NCBI RefSeq assembly: GCF_012974865.1
Contig: NZ_CP043633.1
Span: 2,241,001-2,305,000 of the forward strand
Direction of reading: 5' to 3'
Origin: Nonlabens sp. Ci31
GTDB taxonomy: Bacteria; Bacteroidota; Bacteroidia; Flavobacteriales; Flavobacteriaceae
DNA length: 64,000 bases
The notes beneath the pieces are model-generated. The model did not search any database. It was given only the letters and a program-made list of their open reading frames with translations, and was not told the DNA's origin. Both the position numbers and the translations under genes were made by a program. This document shows positions 50,420-58,859 of this stretch, piece by piece (positions within the stretch are counted from its first letter, which is position 1; every line of letters starts with the position of its first letter).

Positions 50420-51670
50420 TTATTGTCCTTTTATGACGTTGTAATTTGCTTTTGCGAGTTGTAATTGAATTTTATGACGTATTAAAGTGTTTTCGTCTTC
50501 ATATAAATTAGTGAGTTCTGTAATGTAGGCTGACGAGGTAATTACACCATTTTTGAGCTGAGAATCTGAAGATTTTAATACGTCTTTTCTAAGTCCTATA
50601 ATCTCTTTATCTGTGATTATAAAGGTTTCTATCTTTTCTATTTCCTCTTGTTGTTGATTCAGTTTTATGTTAGTATTTAACTTGAAAGTTTCGGTCTCTG
50701 TATCCACAATATCCTTATTAATGGCTAAGGACTGACGTTGCTTTTTGTTAGAATTCCAATCAAATACATTCCAGTTTAATTTAATACCAGCGATATAAAA
50801 TGGTTGGAAAGAATTGTCCAGCATATTAAGACCAGGATTACCATAACCACCTGTTGCAAAACCAAGTAATTTGGGTGAATTTTGTTTAGAAATTAAAGTT
50901 TCGTTGTATGCTATCTCTTCTTTTTTAAGCTTAAACAGTTCCAGTTCAGGTCTTTTTAAATCACTGTTTAACAGTATCTCTATAACAGGATTCTCGAACA
51001 ATGTAGTGGTGTTTAATGGTTGACTTATTTGTTGTGAAAGTGTCTTAACTAAAGTTGTTTTGTTACTTTTAACTTCAGTTAATTGCTGATTTAGTTTTAA
51101 GATTTCGGCTTTAATAATTTTATCTGATACTGGTAGTATTATACCATACTTGATACCAGAACTTACCTCATTAAGTTTGGTTTGTAATTCTTCTCGTTTG
51201 GCATTTAATAACAGCTCCGTTTTTTGAGATAATAAAATCGAAAAATAAAGTTGGTTTATTTGTTGCTTGAGCTGATTCAAATTAACTTCAACTTGCATCT
51301 GTTTGGTTTTGAGTTGGGCAGTTTTTAAGTTTAAAGAAGCCTCTATTGTCCCTCCATTATATATAAGTTGATTAACAGACAAGGTCGCGCGATACTGATC
51401 GTTATTTAAAGGTTCAATATTTGAATTTGGAATAGGAACTTCAATCACATCAGATTGATAAGTAGCTTGTGCATCTAGACTAAACTGCGGTAATTTTGCA
51501 GTAGAAATCGCATCTTTATCCAGTTGTGTTTGTGTTTGTAGTAACTGTGACTGTTTAGCAAGAGGATAGTTAGTAATAGCCAGCTCATAACACTCCTGTA
51601 AGGTTATGACATGTTGTCCCCAACTAGGTAGCGTAAATAGCATTAGTAATAAAAGTATGTACCGTTTCAT
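50420..51670 (-). CDS. TolC-family outer-membrane efflux protein
   Basis: 416 residues with signal peptide ending SWGQ, then HVITLQECYELAITNYPLAKQ, the standard first helix of TolC proteins, and two long helical hairpin repeats containing the strand segments of the outer-membrane barrel (YQSDVIEVPIPNSN, LNWNVFDWNSNKKQR). It provides the exit duct for the ABC exporter. Ten bases separate it from the HlyD gene. Confidence 0.9.
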   Translation of the reverse strand: MKRYILLLLMLFTLPSWGQHVITLQECYELAITNYPLAKQSQLLQTQTQLDKDAISTAKLPQFSLDAQATYQSDVIEVPIPNSNIEPLNNDQYRATLSVNQLIYNGGTIEASLNLKTAQLKTKQMQVEVNLNQLKQQINQLYFSILLSQKTELLLNAKREELQTKLNEVSSGIKYGIILPVSDKIIKAEILKLNQQLTEVKSNKTTLVKTLSQQISQPLNTTTLFENPVIEILLNSDLKRPELELFKLKKEEIAYNETLISKQNSPKLLGFATGGYGNPGLNMLDNSFQPFYIAGIKLNWNVFDWNSNKKQRQSLAINKDIVDTETETFKLNTNIKLNQQQEEIEKIETFIITDKEIIGLRKDVLKSSDSQLKNGVITSSAYITELTNLYEDENTLIRHKIQLQLAKANYNVIKGQ

Positions 51671-51671
51671 T

Positions 51672-52286
51672 TTATGTATTTTTTATTGCATTGATTATAA
51701 AATTTGCGACTTCGGTTTTACGATCTTCTACAAATTTTAAGTATGCCTTTTCATCTTTATCTGTAAAGGCTTTTATAAGTGGTTTTCCTAGAAAGGGAAA
51801 AATATTGAGAGCGATAATGTTGACAAACAATTGATCAGCTTCAATAGGTTTTAATAACCCTTTATTAACTTCTTCGTCCACTTTAATTTTAAATTTTTCA
51901 AGATTTGGAAAACCTGTATTTTCTTTTAGTTTTTTAATAAAGTCTTGGTTTCTATTTAACTCTTGAATGATGAAATTTGGTAAATAGGGATGCTTTATCA
52001 TAAAAGTGATATAATTAGAAGTGAAGTTTTTCACCTTTTCCTCAATAGATGAATCATCATTCAAAACCACGTTAAGTTGAGGAGCGAGTAACGAAAAGGC
52101 TTGATTAAAAACCGCTTCAAAAAGTAATTGCTTACTTCTATAATAGTAATGTAGCATTGCTTTGTTAATACCAGCTTTATCTGCTATTTCTTGCATACGT
52201 GCTCCATCCATACCTTTAGATTGAAACACTTTTTTTGCAGCCTCCAGTATTTGAACTTCTGTCTTTTCGTTTTTACTTTTCTTCAT
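51672..52286 (-). CDS. TetR-family regulator (CecR/YbiH-like), first gene of the efflux operon
   Basis: 204 residues. N-terminal helix-turn-helix at about 10-55: VQILEAAKKVFQSKGMDGAR, MQEIADKAGINKAMLHYYYR, SKQLLFEAVF. The C-terminal ligand domain is all-helical. It is adjacent (one base) to the TolC gene and has a good inverted-repeat operator just upstream, so it probably represses the whole operon and releases it on binding the exported drug or metabolite. This parallels E. coli CecR with ybhGFSR. Confidence 0.9.
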   Translation of the reverse strand: MKKSKNEKTEVQILEAAKKVFQSKGMDGARMQEIADKAGINKAMLHYYYRSKQLLFEAVFNQAFSLLAPQLNVVLNDDSSIEEKVKNFTSNYITFMIKHPYLPNFIIQELNRNQDFIKKLKENTGFPNLEKFKIKVDEEVNKGLLKPIEADQLFVNIIALNIFPFLGKPLIKAFTDKDEKAYLKFVEDRKTEVANFIINAIKNT

Positions 52287-52300
52287 ATTAACTATATAGT

Positions 52301-52316
52301 TTAACCAAATGGTTAA
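52301..52316. promoter_or_regulatory. TetR operator
   Basis: TTAACCAAATGGTTAA: 7-bp arms TTAACCA/TGGTTAA with a two-base spacer, 15 bp before the TetR start codon. Position and symmetry fit autorepression. Confidence 0.75.
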
Positions 52317-52323
52317 TAAATCT

Positions 52324-52359
52324 ACAAAAAATAATCAAACCTTTACTTGTTTGATTATT
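52324..52359 (-). terminator. Terminator of cydAB
   Basis: AATAATCAAAC...GTTTGATTATT, an 11-bp perfect stem with an 8-base loop, followed on the minus strand by TTTTTT. Lies between the cydB stop and the TetR operator. Confidence 0.85.
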
Positions 52360-52376
52360 CTTTAATTTAATTACTA

Positions 52377-53420
52377 CTAATAACTAGTGTCATCTAATTT
52401 TACTTTACCGTGAAATGTTCTATATAAAAACAAGAAATAACCACCTAAAAGAGGTGCTCCAATACAAACAATTGTCAACATAATACCCAAAGACTTTTGA
52501 GATGATGCTGCGTTATAAATAGTAACACTATATTTTGGATCTATAGATGATGGCAGTAAAACTGGGTATAATTGAACAGCCACTAACATCAACAAAAACG
52601 CCATTGTTAATGAGGAAAAAATTAAGGCAGTTCCGTATTTTTTCTTTGAGACCAATCTTGGCACATTTGCAACTGCTAAAAATGCTAAAACAGGAACTAT
52701 AAATAGTATTGGATATTCTTTAAACCTGTCTGTAACTCCAGGTAAAAATATTAATGTATATAAGGATGTTGCTGCAAAACTAATAATGAAAAAAATCATA
52801 CCCTTTTTAAGCAAAAAGGTTAATCTAGCGTGCAAACGACCTTCTGTCTTTAATAATAAAAATATAGCACCTTGCGTCATAAATAAGGATACCGTAGTCA
52901 ATCCAACCATAATAGCATAAGGATTTAAGAATGAGAAAAACATACCGCCTTTATAGCTTAGGTTTTCTCCTATTTCAAGGCCCTGTAAAATATTAGCTAC
53001 AACAACTCCTAATAAAAATGAGATGAACACATTAGATATAAAATAGGTAATGTCCCACGTTTTGCGCCACCACAGCATTTTTTCTGCACTTCTAAATTTA
53101 ATAGCAGAAGAGCGAAGTACTAATAACATTAGAAAAAGCATAAATGGTACGTACATAGACGATAACATTGTAGCATACATTACTGGGAAACCAGCAAATA
53201 ATGCGCCAGCTCCTATAACTAACCATACTTGATTAGCATCCCATAAAGGCCCAATTGCGTTAATAGCAATACGTCTGCTTAAATCTTTTCTGAAAAATAA
53301 ATGCCACGCTCCAGCACCATAATCAAAGCCTTCTAAAATAGCATAACCAGAGAATAGTAAACCAACAACTAAAAACCAAAGTGTGGGATAATCTATACCT
53401 AAAAAATATTCCATATTCAT
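52377..53420 (-). CDS. cydB: Cytochrome bd ubiquinol oxidase subunit II
   Basis: 347 residues, nine or so membrane helices. PTLWFLVVGLLFSGYAILEGFDYGAGAWHL and IGPLWDANQVWLVIGAGALFAGFP are the family signatures. With CydA it oxidises quinol and reduces O2 with high affinity, and resists NO and sulfide. The start MNMEYF has ATG at 53420; the second ATG is possible. Four bases separate it from cydA. Confidence 0.95.
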   Translation of the reverse strand: MNMEYFLGIDYPTLWFLVVGLLFSGYAILEGFDYGAGAWHLFFRKDLSRRIAINAIGPLWDANQVWLVIGAGALFAGFPVMYATMLSSMYVPFMLFLMLLVLRSSAIKFRSAEKMLWWRKTWDITYFISNVFISFLLGVVVANILQGLEIGENLSYKGGMFFSFLNPYAIMVGLTTVSLFMTQGAIFLLLKTEGRLHARLTFLLKKGMIFFIISFAATSLYTLIFLPGVTDRFKEYPILFIVPVLAFLAVANVPRLVSKKKYGTALIFSSLTMAFLLMLVAVQLYPVLLPSSIDPKYSVTIYNAASSQKSLGIMLTIVCIGAPLLGGYFLFLYRTFHGKVKLDDTSY

Positions 53421-53424
53421 TTTA

Positions 53425-54771
53425 TTAAATAATTTCTAATGGATTTTTAGCTTCATCATAAGGACCGTTTTTTATCTTTTTATTTACTGAATAGATAAAT
53501 AAAAGAAAGAGTATTGTGTAGACCACTAAAAATAATATTAACGAAAACAGAATCTGATTAGACGACACTTCTTGTGAGAAGCCTTCATTTGTTCTTAAAT
53601 GGCCATAAACTATCCAAGGCTGCCTCCCCATTTCTGCTGCAAACCAACCTACTTGATTAGCTATTTGCGGTAAAAGCACAGAGAATGCGAAAATCTTGAG
53701 CAGCCATTTTTTATCAAATAGTGTTCCACGCCACCATAGAAAACTAGCATATAATGTTAGCCCTATCAAAAACATACCAATGCTTACCATAATATGATAG
53801 AATTGAAATACTGCATTTACTTGGCCTGGCCTGTCTTCTTTTGGAAATGCGTTTAAACCTATTACAGGTTCATTAAAATCTTGATGTAATAAAAAGGATA
53901 ATCCACCAGGTAATTTAAGTCCTGTAACTTCTTGTGACTCATCATCTACCCAACCAAATAAATACATATCTGCTGCTCCTTTAGCATCATAATGCCCTTC
54001 CATCGCAGCTAATTTTGCCGGCTGATGTTCAGCAACGACTTCTGCAGAACTGTGTCCTGAAAGTAGTTGCGTTAATGAAATTATAGTTGCTAAGCCTAAA
54101 GCTATTTTAAATGCCTTTTTAGATATCTCTACGTATCGTCCTTTAATAAGGTAATAAGCGTGTACACTTAACACTAAAAATGCACCTGCTAAAAATGCAC
54201 CTTGCCATACGTGAATAATTCTATCCACACTAGAAGGATTAAAAACCATTTCCCAGAAATCTGTGACTTCTGCTCTTGCATTAAAGCCTTCACCAACTAT
54301 ATGATAACCTGAAGGCGTTTGCTGCCAACTATTAGCTACAACAATCCAGACTGCAGAAAACATCGAACCTAGAAAGACTCCAATCGTGGATATAAAGTGA
54401 ACTTTTGGAGAAACTCTATTCCAACCGAAAAGTAATACTCCCAAAAAGGCACTTTCTAAACCGAATGCGAATAAACCTTCTGCTGCTAAAGCACTTCCAA
54501 AAATATCGCCAACATATCTTGAGTATACGGCCCAATTGGTACCAAATTCAAACTCCATTATAAGACCTGTAGCTACACCAATTCCGAAGGTGATGGCAAA
54601 TATTTTTAACCAAAAACGAGTTAATATCTCGTAGTGTTTGTTCCCAGTCTTTAAATACATCCCTTCCATTATAACCATAATTAGACCTATACCAATACTT
54701 AATGGTGGATAGATATAATGAAAAGCAATGGTGAAAGCAAACTGGATTCTAGCAAGAATTTCTGTATCCAT
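53425..54771 (-). CDS. cydA: Cytochrome bd ubiquinol oxidase subunit I
   Basis: 448 residues from ATG 54771 (MDTEILARIQFAFTIAFHYI). An extended frame to 54846 runs through the promoter and operator and is not used. FHYIYPP carries the heme b595 His, FGTNWAVYSRYVGDIFGSALAAEGLFAFGLES the Glu and heme ligands, QPAKLAAMEGHY the short quinol-binding Q-loop, and GRQPWIVYGHLRT the late signature. It forms the high-affinity terminal oxidase with CydB. The Fnr-like operator at 54823 implies induction at low oxygen or by NO. Confidence 0.95.
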   Translation of the reverse strand: MDTEILARIQFAFTIAFHYIYPPLSIGIGLIMVIMEGMYLKTGNKHYEILTRFWLKIFAITFGIGVATGLIMEFEFGTNWAVYSRYVGDIFGSALAAEGLFAFGLESAFLGVLLFGWNRVSPKVHFISTIGVFLGSMFSAVWIVVANSWQQTPSGYHIVGEGFNARAEVTDFWEMVFNPSSVDRIIHVWQGAFLAGAFLVLSVHAYYLIKGRYVEISKKAFKIALGLATIISLTQLLSGHSSAEVVAEHQPAKLAAMEGHYDAKGAADMYLFGWVDDESQEVTGLKLPGGLSFLLHQDFNEPVIGLNAFPKEDRPGQVNAVFQFYHIMVSIGMFLIGLTLYASFLWWRGTLFDKKWLLKIFAFSVLLPQIANQVGWFAAEMGRQPWIVYGHLRTNEGFSQEVSSNQILFSLILFLVVYTILFLLFIYSVNKKIKNGPYDEAKNPLEII

Positions 54772-54792
54772 AGTCGTAAAATATTTTCTTAA

Positions 54793-54836
54793 CAAAGTTA
54801 AAAATATATCCCACTTATGTGAGTAACACAGGTTAC
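54793..54836 (-). promoter_or_regulatory. Crp/Fnr-like operator and promoter of cydAB
   Basis: GTAACACAGGTTAC (54823-54836) has perfect arms. Centre-to-centre 33 bp away is TAACTTTG (54800-54793, minus strand), a perfect -7 box. The operator centre would be at about -40, an activating class-II position. Confidence 0.75.
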
Positions 54837-54869
54837 ATATAGGCATATTTTTTTTATTTTTTTATTTGT

Positions 54870-54913
54870 GTAACCTAGGTAGCTTTAAAAATAGTATTTC
54901 AGTTTTATTTTTG
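54870..54913 (+). promoter_or_regulatory. Crp/Fnr-like operator and promoter of the Cys-rich protein/copper receptor genes
   Basis: GTAACCTAGGTAGC (54870-54883), one base from the palindrome, and 33 bp on (centre to centre) TATTTTTG (54906-54913), a perfect -7 box on the plus strand. It is divergent from the cydAB promoter. Confidence 0.6.
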
Positions 54914-54952
54914 CTTAAGTAAAGACTTAGATAAGTTAGCACTAAGGAGATA

Positions 54953-54970
54953 TCGCTTTCGCGAAAGCGA
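54953..54970. repeat. Flavobacterial palindrome GCTTTCGCGAAAGC, copy 4
   Basis: TCGCTTTCGCGAAAGCGA within the untranslated leader of the gene at 55040. Confidence 0.9.
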
Positions 54971-55039
54971 AAAATGTATCAATAGCTCTAAGTGATTTTT
55001 ATCAGTTTTTTACTTCAAAACATCTCTTATTTTTGCACT

Positions 55040-55405
55040 GTGAAGCTATTTAGCGTAGTTATATTATCCATTTTATTATTGAGCAATAGCGCTAGGGTAT
55101 CTCTTGTTTATGGCTGGTATACTTTAGACGTGGAGAGTTTTATTGAGCAATTATGTGAGAATAAAGACAAGCCTCAATTACAATGCAATGGTAAATGTTA
55201 CTTAAGTAAAGTGAGTAACGATACTTCATCAGAAAAAGAACAAACAATTCCAGTATTAGAATGGGATCAATTAGTGTTTTGTGATACTGAATTAAGTGTA
55301 GAGCATCAAAATGTTACCGCTATTTTAGGTCAGAAAGACTTTTACTATTTAATAACTTCTACAGAAACTTATCTTCATTCTATTTTCCATCCTCCGCGGG
55401 TATGA
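55040..55405 (+). CDS. Small exported Cys-rich protein next to the copper-type receptor
   Basis: 121 residues from GTG 55040 (VKLFSVVILSILLLSNSARV gives a hydrophobic signal; ATG-less frame opens at 54992). The mature part has FIEQLCENKDKPQLQCNGKC, i.e. C-x8-C-x3-C, followed by YLSKV and a predicted strand-rich region ending HSIFHPPRV. The Cys/His content suggests metal binding. It stands 84 bp before a copper-type TonB receptor. A -7 box (TATTTTTG, 55028-55035) ends five bases before the GTG. Confidence 0.65.
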   Translation: MKLFSVVILSILLLSNSARVSLVYGWYTLDVESFIEQLCENKDKPQLQCNGKCYLSKVSNDTSSEKEQTIPVLEWDQLVFCDTELSVEHQNVTAILGQKDFYYLITSTETYLHSIFHPPRV

Positions 55406-55488
55406 TTTTTACATACAATACAACTCAAAGTGAGAACTTTAATTAGTTCTCTCAAGATTATTGCGGTTCAATTTTGAAAATAAAAAAA

Positions 55489-57591
55489 ATGAAAATAAAA
55501 AGACTAGCGCTTTTATGCGCACTTATTCCTGTGTCATTATTTGCACAGGAAACAATAAAAAAAGATACAACTGAAACAAAACCTATAAAATTAAATACTG
55601 TTATTGTAACTGGTCAAGGAAAAACTGATCCAGTGCTCACAACTGTAAAAACAGACCTTCTCAAAAAAGTAGTTCAGCCCAAAAACGTTGCCGATCTATT
55701 TAATGATTTTAATGGTTTTTCATTAATTAAAAGAGGGAACTATGCCATAGATCCATCATTTAGAGCGTCTCAATATGAGCAATTAAATATCCAGTTTGAT
55801 GGAGGTACAAAGGCAGTACACGCTTGTCCAAATAGGATGGACCCCATTACAACCCACGTTGTGCCAGAGGAGATTGAAAGAATAGAAGTCATAAAAGGCC
55901 CTTACACCGTGCGTTATGGAGCAACCTTTGGAGGCATTATTAACCTCGTAACACAAAAACCTAGCGCAATGGATAGTGGATTACACGGTAGTATGAATTC
56001 TGGTTATGAGTCTAACGGAAACTCGCTAGTTTCTTCTTTAAAGCTACATCAGATAACTGACAAGTATGATATCGTGGGAAATATAGGCTATCGCGATTTT
56101 GGTAATTATGAAGATGGCGATGGTACTGAGATTCCTTCTTCATTTAGAAGCCTGGACTATGGGTTACGCCTGGGATATAATATTAGTGATAACCAAAGAG
56201 TTCAGGCTCACTGGAGACAGTCTTATGGACGTAATGTTTTACACGCGGGATTACCTATGGATACAGAAGAAGATAACAGCTCCATTTTATCTCTGGATTA
56301 CAAATTAACAGACTTAAGTGGTTTTATAAAAGAGGTCAATACAAAAGTATATTATTCTTATGTAGATCATATTATGGCTAATAATAGACGACCATCTTTT
56401 ATGATGACCGAGGCTTTGTCTACCATAGACGCATCTACCGCTGGTGGAAAGATAGAATTTAAGATGAAGCCTACTGAAAAGTGGATTCTATATGGTGGTC
56501 TAGATGCGATGCTTATCGCTCGGGATGGAGGAAGAACACGAGTAGTAAAGCGCAATATGATGGGAGATGTACTACCAGAACCTATGGTGTTTCAAGATAA
56601 AATATGGCAAGATTCTTATGTAAATGACTTTGGGGTATTTGCAGAAAACAAATATGCAATAACTGATAAAACGATGCTTACCGCAGGTGCACGTTATGAC
56701 TTGGTCGTTTCAGACATTCAAGACCCAGAGGTAGATTTTCAAGAGCTGTATGACAATCTTGGTCAGCGAGAAGAGCACAACGTATCTGCAACGGTTTCTA
56801 TGAAACATAAGCTTTCAGATAATACAACTTTAGAAGTTGCTTATGGTCGTGGTGTACGGTCTGCAAATATGATAGAGCGTTATATAAATCACTTTTCTAT
56901 AGGTCAAGATCCTTTTGAATATGTGGGTAATCCTAATCTTGACGCAGAGGTTAATAACCAGTTTGAAATAGGCTTAAAAGGACGAAAGCGTTTTGAAAAA
57001 GGAATAGACGCTTTGCGTTATAGTATTTCTGGGTATTACGCCTTGTATGAAAATTACATTGTTGCTGTTGTAGACCCAACCCTTGATAGAAAGTTTATGC
57101 CTAATGCACAACCACAAGAGGTAAAACGTTTTATCAATCTTGATGAGGCCTATAAAACTGGTTTTGAAGCAGAGACTGCGGTAGATTTTGCAAAGTACTT
57201 TAATTTTTCCACAGCATTTTCTTATGTATATGCTAGAAACAAAGACCTTGATGAATCTTTACCATTAACACCACCTCTTACAACGCGTTTAGGGCTAGGT
57301 TTTGAAAAGGAAAAGTTTTGGGCAAGTTTAGATTATAAAATCACATCAAAGCAAGACGAAATTGCTTTAAGTTTTAGCGAACAAGAGACAGCTGGTTATG
57401 AAACCTTAGACTTACGTTTCGGTTTTAAACCAGTAAAAAAGTTGAACATTGGTCTTGCAGTACTTAACGTATTTGATGAAACGTATAATAACCACCTAAA
57501 TTTCTCTTTTGTGAATCAAGCTGACTTTTCAAGAGTGCCTATTAATGACCCTGGAAGAAATTTTTCAGCATTTGTTCAGTATGCGTTTTAA
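55489..57591 (+). CDS. TonB-dependent receptor, copper type (OprC/NosA-like)
   Basis: 700 residues from ATG 55489 with signal peptide ending LFAQ. Plug domain: VIVTGQGKTDPVLTTVKTDL, QPKNVADLFNDFNGFSL, FDGGTKAVHACPNRMDPITT, GPYTVRYGATFGGIINLVTQ. The ACPNRMDP block is characteristic of OprC/NosA copper receptors, where Cys and Met bind Cu. The barrel ends with the aromatic AFVQYAF. It would import copper or a copper complex; that fits the adjacent Cys-rich protein. The Cu role is by family motif. Confidence 0.82.
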   Translation: MKIKRLALLCALIPVSLFAQETIKKDTTETKPIKLNTVIVTGQGKTDPVLTTVKTDLLKKVVQPKNVADLFNDFNGFSLIKRGNYAIDPSFRASQYEQLNIQFDGGTKAVHACPNRMDPITTHVVPEEIERIEVIKGPYTVRYGATFGGIINLVTQKPSAMDSGLHGSMNSGYESNGNSLVSSLKLHQITDKYDIVGNIGYRDFGNYEDGDGTEIPSSFRSLDYGLRLGYNISDNQRVQAHWRQSYGRNVLHAGLPMDTEEDNSSILSLDYKLTDLSGFIKEVNTKVYYSYVDHIMANNRRPSFMMTEALSTIDASTAGGKIEFKMKPTEKWILYGGLDAMLIARDGGRTRVVKRNMMGDVLPEPMVFQDKIWQDSYVNDFGVFAENKYAITDKTMLTAGARYDLVVSDIQDPEVDFQELYDNLGQREEHNVSATVSMKHKLSDNTTLEVAYGRGVRSANMIERYINHFSIGQDPFEYVGNPNLDAEVNNQFEIGLKGRKRFEKGIDALRYSISGYYALYENYIVAVVDPTLDRKFMPNAQPQEVKRFINLDEAYKTGFEAETAVDFAKYFNFSTAFSYVYARNKDLDESLPLTPPLTTRLGLGFEKEKFWASLDYKITSKQDEIALSFSEQETAGYETLDLRFGFKPVKKLNIGLAVLNVFDETYNNHLNFSFVNQADFSRVPINDPGRNFSAFVQYAF

Positions 57592-57602
57592 AGATTTTTT
57601 AT

Positions 57603-57649
57603 AAAATGGAAAAGCCCTTTTGATATTCTCAAAAGGGCTTTTCCATTTT
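57603..57649. terminator. Bidirectional terminator
   Basis: A 20-bp perfect stem built on AAAATGGAAAAGCCCTTTTG, between the convergent TonB receptor and methyltransferase genes; T-rich on both strands. Confidence 0.85.
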
Positions 57650-57688
57650 ATATAATTTCTATTAATTACTTTATAATTAACCCAAAAA

Positions 57689-58303
57689 CTATTTCTTTTT
57701 CATTCCAACAAAACGTATAACTTCTGCATTTCCCTTGTGATAATTTCCTTCAGATAAAGTGATACTTTCTTGTTTGAGAATTTTAAAATCAAAGTCGGGA
57801 AATTCGATCTTGACCTCTTCAATGGAAAATAACATTTCTTCACTTTGAGGACCACCAGAGGGGTTGCCCAGTTGCGCTTTCGCGAAAGCTTCAAAAATGA
57901 CCACACCTTTGGGTTTTAAAAACTTTAAAAGATGTAAATGAGCTTTTTTACGAATATTAGCAGGAAAATGAGCATAGCTCAACCCAATGGTGTCAAACCG
58001 TTTATCAGATTCAAAATTAAGCACGTTTTCTATTTGATAGTCTATCGTAACGTTTTGGGATACTGCGAGTTTTATTGCTTTTTCCTTGCCAATACTACTG
58101 ATGTCAAAAGCTGTAACATCCCAACCATTCTTAGCAGCATATAGGGCATTACGACCTTCACCTTCGGCTGGTAAAAGAATGCTTCCCGATGGTAAAGTAT
58201 CTAATTGCTCCTTAAAGAATTGATTAGGCGATGTTCCATAAATATATTCTTCTTTTTCATAGCGCTCATTCCAAAATTGTGCTGGATATTGTTTCATAGA
58301 CAT
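57689..58303 (-). CDS. Class I SAM-dependent methyltransferase
   Basis: 204 residues from ATG 58303 (MSMKQYPAQFWNERYEKEEY). LLPAEGEGRNALYAAKNGWDVTAFDISSIGKEKA contains the SAM-binding glycine loop and the acidic residue of strand 2; FDTIGLSYAHFPANIRKKAH follows. Related to TehB/thiopurine-type methyltransferases that detoxify small molecules. A longer frame would overlap the dps gene. The palindrome copy 5 is in its coding sequence (EAFAKAQLG). Confidence 0.85.
   Translation of the reverse strand: MSMKQYPAQFWNERYEKEEYIYGTSPNQFFKEQLDTLPSGSILLPAEGEGRNALYAAKNGWDVTAFDISSIGKEKAIKLAVSQNVTIDYQIENVLNFESDKRFDTIGLSYAHFPANIRKKAHLHLLKFLKPKGVVIFEAFAKAQLGNPSGGPQSEEMLFSIEEVKIEFPDFDFKILKQESITLSEGNYHKGNAEVIRFVGMKKK
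57876..57889. repeat. Flavobacterial palindrome GCTTTCGCGAAAGC, copy 5
   Basis: The 14-bp core lies in the methyltransferase gene and is read as AFAKA, the same peptide as at copy 2. Confidence 0.9.
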
Positions 58304-58322
58304 ATAATTTATTTTAATGCTG

Positions 58323-58796
58323 CTAATTCTGGTAAGCCGAGAGCATCCATACAAGTTTCTCTTGTTGTACAATATAATCACTCATCAAGGCAACTGTTCC
58401 TTCATCATTAGCTTCTGCAGCAATTGATAAAATTGCTCTTTCCTTACCTAATAATGTTTTTAAAGCTTCAAGTACACTGTCTATAGCTATTTCTCCATCA
58501 GTTACATTTTCTGCTGGCTTGATATCTGAAGTATCTAGATATTTTTTAAAAGAATGCAATGGTGTTGCACTTAATGTAAGTACGCGCTCTGCTATTTCAT
58601 CTACCTTAATCAAAGCGTCATTATAAAGTTCCTCAAACTTTAGATGTAATTCAAAGAATTTTTTCCCTTTAATATTCCAATGAAATCCTCTTAGGTTCAT
58701 ATAAAATAATTGATAGTTTGAAAGTAAATCATTCAATTGTACTGCGGTGGTTTGTGATACTTTATCATCTAACCCAATGTTGTTTATGTTTTTCAT
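58323..58796 (-). CDS. dps: Dps-family DNA-binding ferritin-like protein
   Basis: 157 residues. LLSNYQLFYMNLRGFHWNIKGKKFFELHLKFEELYNDALIKVDEIAERVLTL contains the ferroxidase residues (His, His, Asp/Glu) shared between two subunits. TPLHSFKKYLDTSDI follows. Dps stores iron, uses up H2O2 and protects DNA. It is in the same run as the broken peroxiredoxin upstream, separated by a terminator. Confidence 0.93.
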   Translation of the reverse strand: MKNINNIGLDDKVSQTTAVQLNDLLSNYQLFYMNLRGFHWNIKGKKFFELHLKFEELYNDALIKVDEIAERVLTLSATPLHSFKKYLDTSDIKPAENVTDGEIAIDSVLEALKTLLGKERAILSIAAEANDEGTVALMSDYIVQQEKLVWMLSAYQN

Positions 58797-58816
58797 TTTA
58801 TTGGTTTTAAAGTTTA

Positions 58817-58851
58817 AAAAAGGGCTTTAGTAATACTACATAAAGCCCTTA
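58817..58851 (-). terminator. Terminator behind the peroxiredoxin remnant
   Basis: AAGGGCTTTA and TAAAGCCCTT pair around a 12-base loop and are followed on the minus strand by TTTTTT. Confidence 0.8.
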
Positions 58852-58859
58852 GTTTTATT

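Noticed and set aside
54772..54846. N-terminal extension of CydA
   Set aside because: It covers the promoter and operator; CydA proteins begin with the MDTEILARIQF-like segment.
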